A stretch of DNA of 34,534 nucleotides, from positions 1 through 34,534 of the forward strand of contig NZ_JAGPOX010000108.1 of assembly GCF_019038435.1 (NCBI RefSeq), given 5' to 3'. Positions 33,430 through 34,534 of this stretch are shown here, piece by piece. Each line of letters begins with the position of its first letter. Position 1 is the stretch's first letter. This stretch comes from Nocardia alni (GTDB lineage: Bacteria > Actinomycetota > Actinomycetes > Mycobacteriales > Mycobacteriaceae). The notes under the pieces are model-generated. The model had not been told where the DNA came from. It ran no database searches and saw only the letters and a list, made by a program, of their open reading frames with translations. Both the position numbers and the translations under genes were made by a program.

Positions 33430-34367
33430 CAGGACTCGAGCAGCGGGCGCCCACGCTCGACGGTGGACCACTGCCGCGTGAAGCGGACGAGCTTGTCGGG
33501 GTTGACCTGGGTGTGCAGGGCCGCGATGCCCTCGGGCGTCGTATCGAGGGTGATGACGCCCGCGACCCGGCCCTCCACCACAGCCACCAGCGCGGGCGCC
33601 GCATTGACGACCGCGGCGAAGAATGCGGGACTGCCACCCAAGAGGTTCCGCTTACCCGCCGTGGGTATGAAGATGCCGCGCAGGAACCTCGCGACCGCTC
33701 GCACTCCGACGAACGGTCTGGCCGCGGCGGGGACGTAACCGCCGCCGTCACCGATATGGGTCACGTCGTCGCCCAGCAACCGGACCAGCGAGTCGGTATT
33801 GCCGCTCAGGGCCGCCGCGAGGAACTCCTCGACGATCTTGCGGGCGGCGGCCTCGTCCACCGGCACCCGGGTTCGGTCGGCGGCGACGTGTTGTTTGGCG
33901 CGCCGGTAGAGCTGCTGGCAGCCCGATTCGGTGCGCTCGAGGATCTCGGCGATCTCGTTGTGCGAGTAGCCGAATGCCTCGCGCAGCACATACACCACAC
34001 GCTCGGCGGGCGACAGCCGCTCCAGCACGGTGAGTATCGCGATCGAGACCGATTCCCGCTGTTCGACGGTGTCGGCCGGGCCGAGCATCCGGTCCCCCGC
34101 CAGGATCGGCTCGGGCAGCCACTGGCCCACATAGGATTCGCGCCGCACACGCGCCGAGGTCAGCTGGTTGAGACACACGTTGCTGAGCGCCTTGGTCAGC
34201 CATGCCTCGGGCGTCTCGACATAGCCGCGCTCGGCGGCCTGCCAGCGCAGGTACGTGTCCTGCACGGCGTCCTCGGCGTCGCTCGCCGAGCCCAGCAATC
34301 GGTAGGCGATGGCCTCCAGACGGGGCCTGGCGTCCTCGAACACCTCGACCGCACGCACATCGAGCAT
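33426..34367 (-). CDS. sigJ: ECF41-family sigma factor (SigJ-like) with SnoaL-like C-terminal domain
   Basis: A 313-residue ECF sigma factor. Region 2 is in IAYRLLGSASDAEDAVQDTYLRW and region 4 in LERLSPAERVVYVLREAFGYSHNEIAEILERTESGCQQLYRRAKQH. After a linker comes a 130-residue SnoaL-like domain bearing the two ECF41 hallmarks, DGGG (207-210, as HIGDGGGYVPA) and NPDKL (289-293, as QVNPDKLVRF). In ECF41 factors this domain replaces a separate anti-sigma and tunes activity by contacts with the sigma core. M. tuberculosis SigJ belongs to this group. The typical genomic partner, an oxidoreductase, follows directly. ATG 34367 is chosen; GTG 34400, preceded by TAGACC at 6 nt, is an alternative that would be leaderless. 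The amidase gene lies upstream on the same strand. Confidence 0.88.
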   Translation of the reverse strand: MLDVRAVEVFEDARPRLEAIAYRLLGSASDAEDAVQDTYLRWQAAERGYVETPEAWLTKALSNVCLNQLTSARVRRESYVGQWLPEPILAGDRMLGPADTVEQRESVSIAILTVLERLSPAERVVYVLREAFGYSHNEIAEILERTESGCQQLYRRAKQHVAADRTRVPVDEAAARKIVEEFLAAALSGNTDSLVRLLGDDVTHIGDGGGYVPAAARPFVGVRAVARFLRGIFIPTAGKRNLLGGSPAFFAAVVNAAPALVAVVEGRVAGVITLDTTPEGIAALHTQVNPDKLVRFTRQWSTVERGRPLLESW

Positions 34368-34409
34368 GCGTCGAGTCAACCACGGTTGCTCGCGCCGCAC
34401 TCCCCAGGT

Positions 34410-34534
34410 CTACCCGAGATAGGCCATGATGCCGTCGGCGATCGTCGCGGCTATGCGGGCCCGGCCTTCCGGGGATTCCAGGACGGCGGCGTCGGTGGGG
34501 TGGAACATGTTGCCGCATTCGATCAGGGCGGTGG
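34410..34534 (-). CDS. N-acetylmuramoyl-L-alanine amidase, C-terminal fragment at the window edge
   Basis: Read on the minus strand from the right edge, the frame gives TALIECGNMFHPTDAAVLES followed by PEGRARIAATIADGIMAYLG and a TAG stop at 34410-34412. The ALIECGN segment is the last motif of zinc-dependent Amidase_3 enzymes (with the catalytic Glu), and the PEGR..IA..IA.GI.AYL ending is typical of actinobacterial members (Rv3717-like). The enzyme cuts the amide bond between muramic acid and the stem peptide. Only about 40 residues are within the window, so signal peptide and zinc ligands cannot be judged. The sigma factor gene starts 43 nt downstream. Confidence 0.72.
   Translation of the reverse strand, partial: TALIECGNMFHPTDAAVLESPEGRARIAATIADGIMAYLG

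Overview
The window is high-GC DNA (GC-rich third codon positions, many GTG/TTG starts, several genes without a Shine-Dalgarno) from a mycolic-acid-type actinobacterium (Corynebacteriales), most probably Nocardia or a close relative. The strongest evidence is a block that recalls the M. tuberculosis Rv1157c-Rv1171 region: an Rv1157c-like secreted protein, pimE, a pterin-4a-carbinolamine dehydratase (Rv1159A-like), typA, lpqW, mshB and a small Rv1171-like membrane protein. Mycothiol (mshB) and PIM/lipomannan genes (pimE, lpqW) fit this group only. The species call is inference.

Layout. 1-2.8 kb: the end of a sugar-acid (2-keto-3-deoxy-galactonate type) catabolic operon with PfkB-type kinase, KDPG/KDPGal aldolase and galactonate dehydratase. 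2.8-3.8 kb: a divergent pair, small membrane protein and TetR regulator, sharing a compact operator region with two 21-bp direct repeats 42 bp apart. 3.8-7 kb: a relic of a CaiB/BaiF-like gene start, an MBL-fold hydrolase and a KimA-type potassium transporter. 6.9-16 kb: the conserved cell-envelope/redox block. Between typA and the dehydratase gene lies a 58-residue four-cysteine protein that is preceded by a near-consensus IdeR/DtxR iron box.

16-19 kb: a small protein with serine at every third residue for 27 consecutive triplets, a Tat-exported Rv2525c-like DUF1906 protein, and a 501-residue protein made of two copies of one unrecognised domain. 19.8-23.6 kb: a four-gene OpuC/ProXVWZ-type quaternary-amine ABC importer operon whose genes all overlap. 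23.6-30.2 kb: mixed single genes: GNAT acetyltransferase, alpha/beta hydrolase, F420-type LLM oxidoreductase, D,D-carboxypeptidase, GH76 mannanase-like protein, SnoaL-like protein and a four-helix membrane protein with heptad repeats. 30.4-34.5 kb: ychF, a flavodoxin-like protein, then an ECF41/SigJ-type sigma factor with an FAD oxidoreductase directly downstream, and finally the C-terminus of an N-acetylmuramoyl-L-alanine amidase.

Many genes deal with the cell envelope (pimE, lpqW, carboxypeptidase, GH76, amidase, DUF1906 protein) or with redox and iron balance (mshB, FAD oxidoreductase, flavodoxin, iron-box gene). Dispersed palindromic repeats lie around mshB, after typA and after the Rv1157c-like gene. 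I saw no tRNA, rRNA, CRISPR array, prophage or complete insertion sequence.
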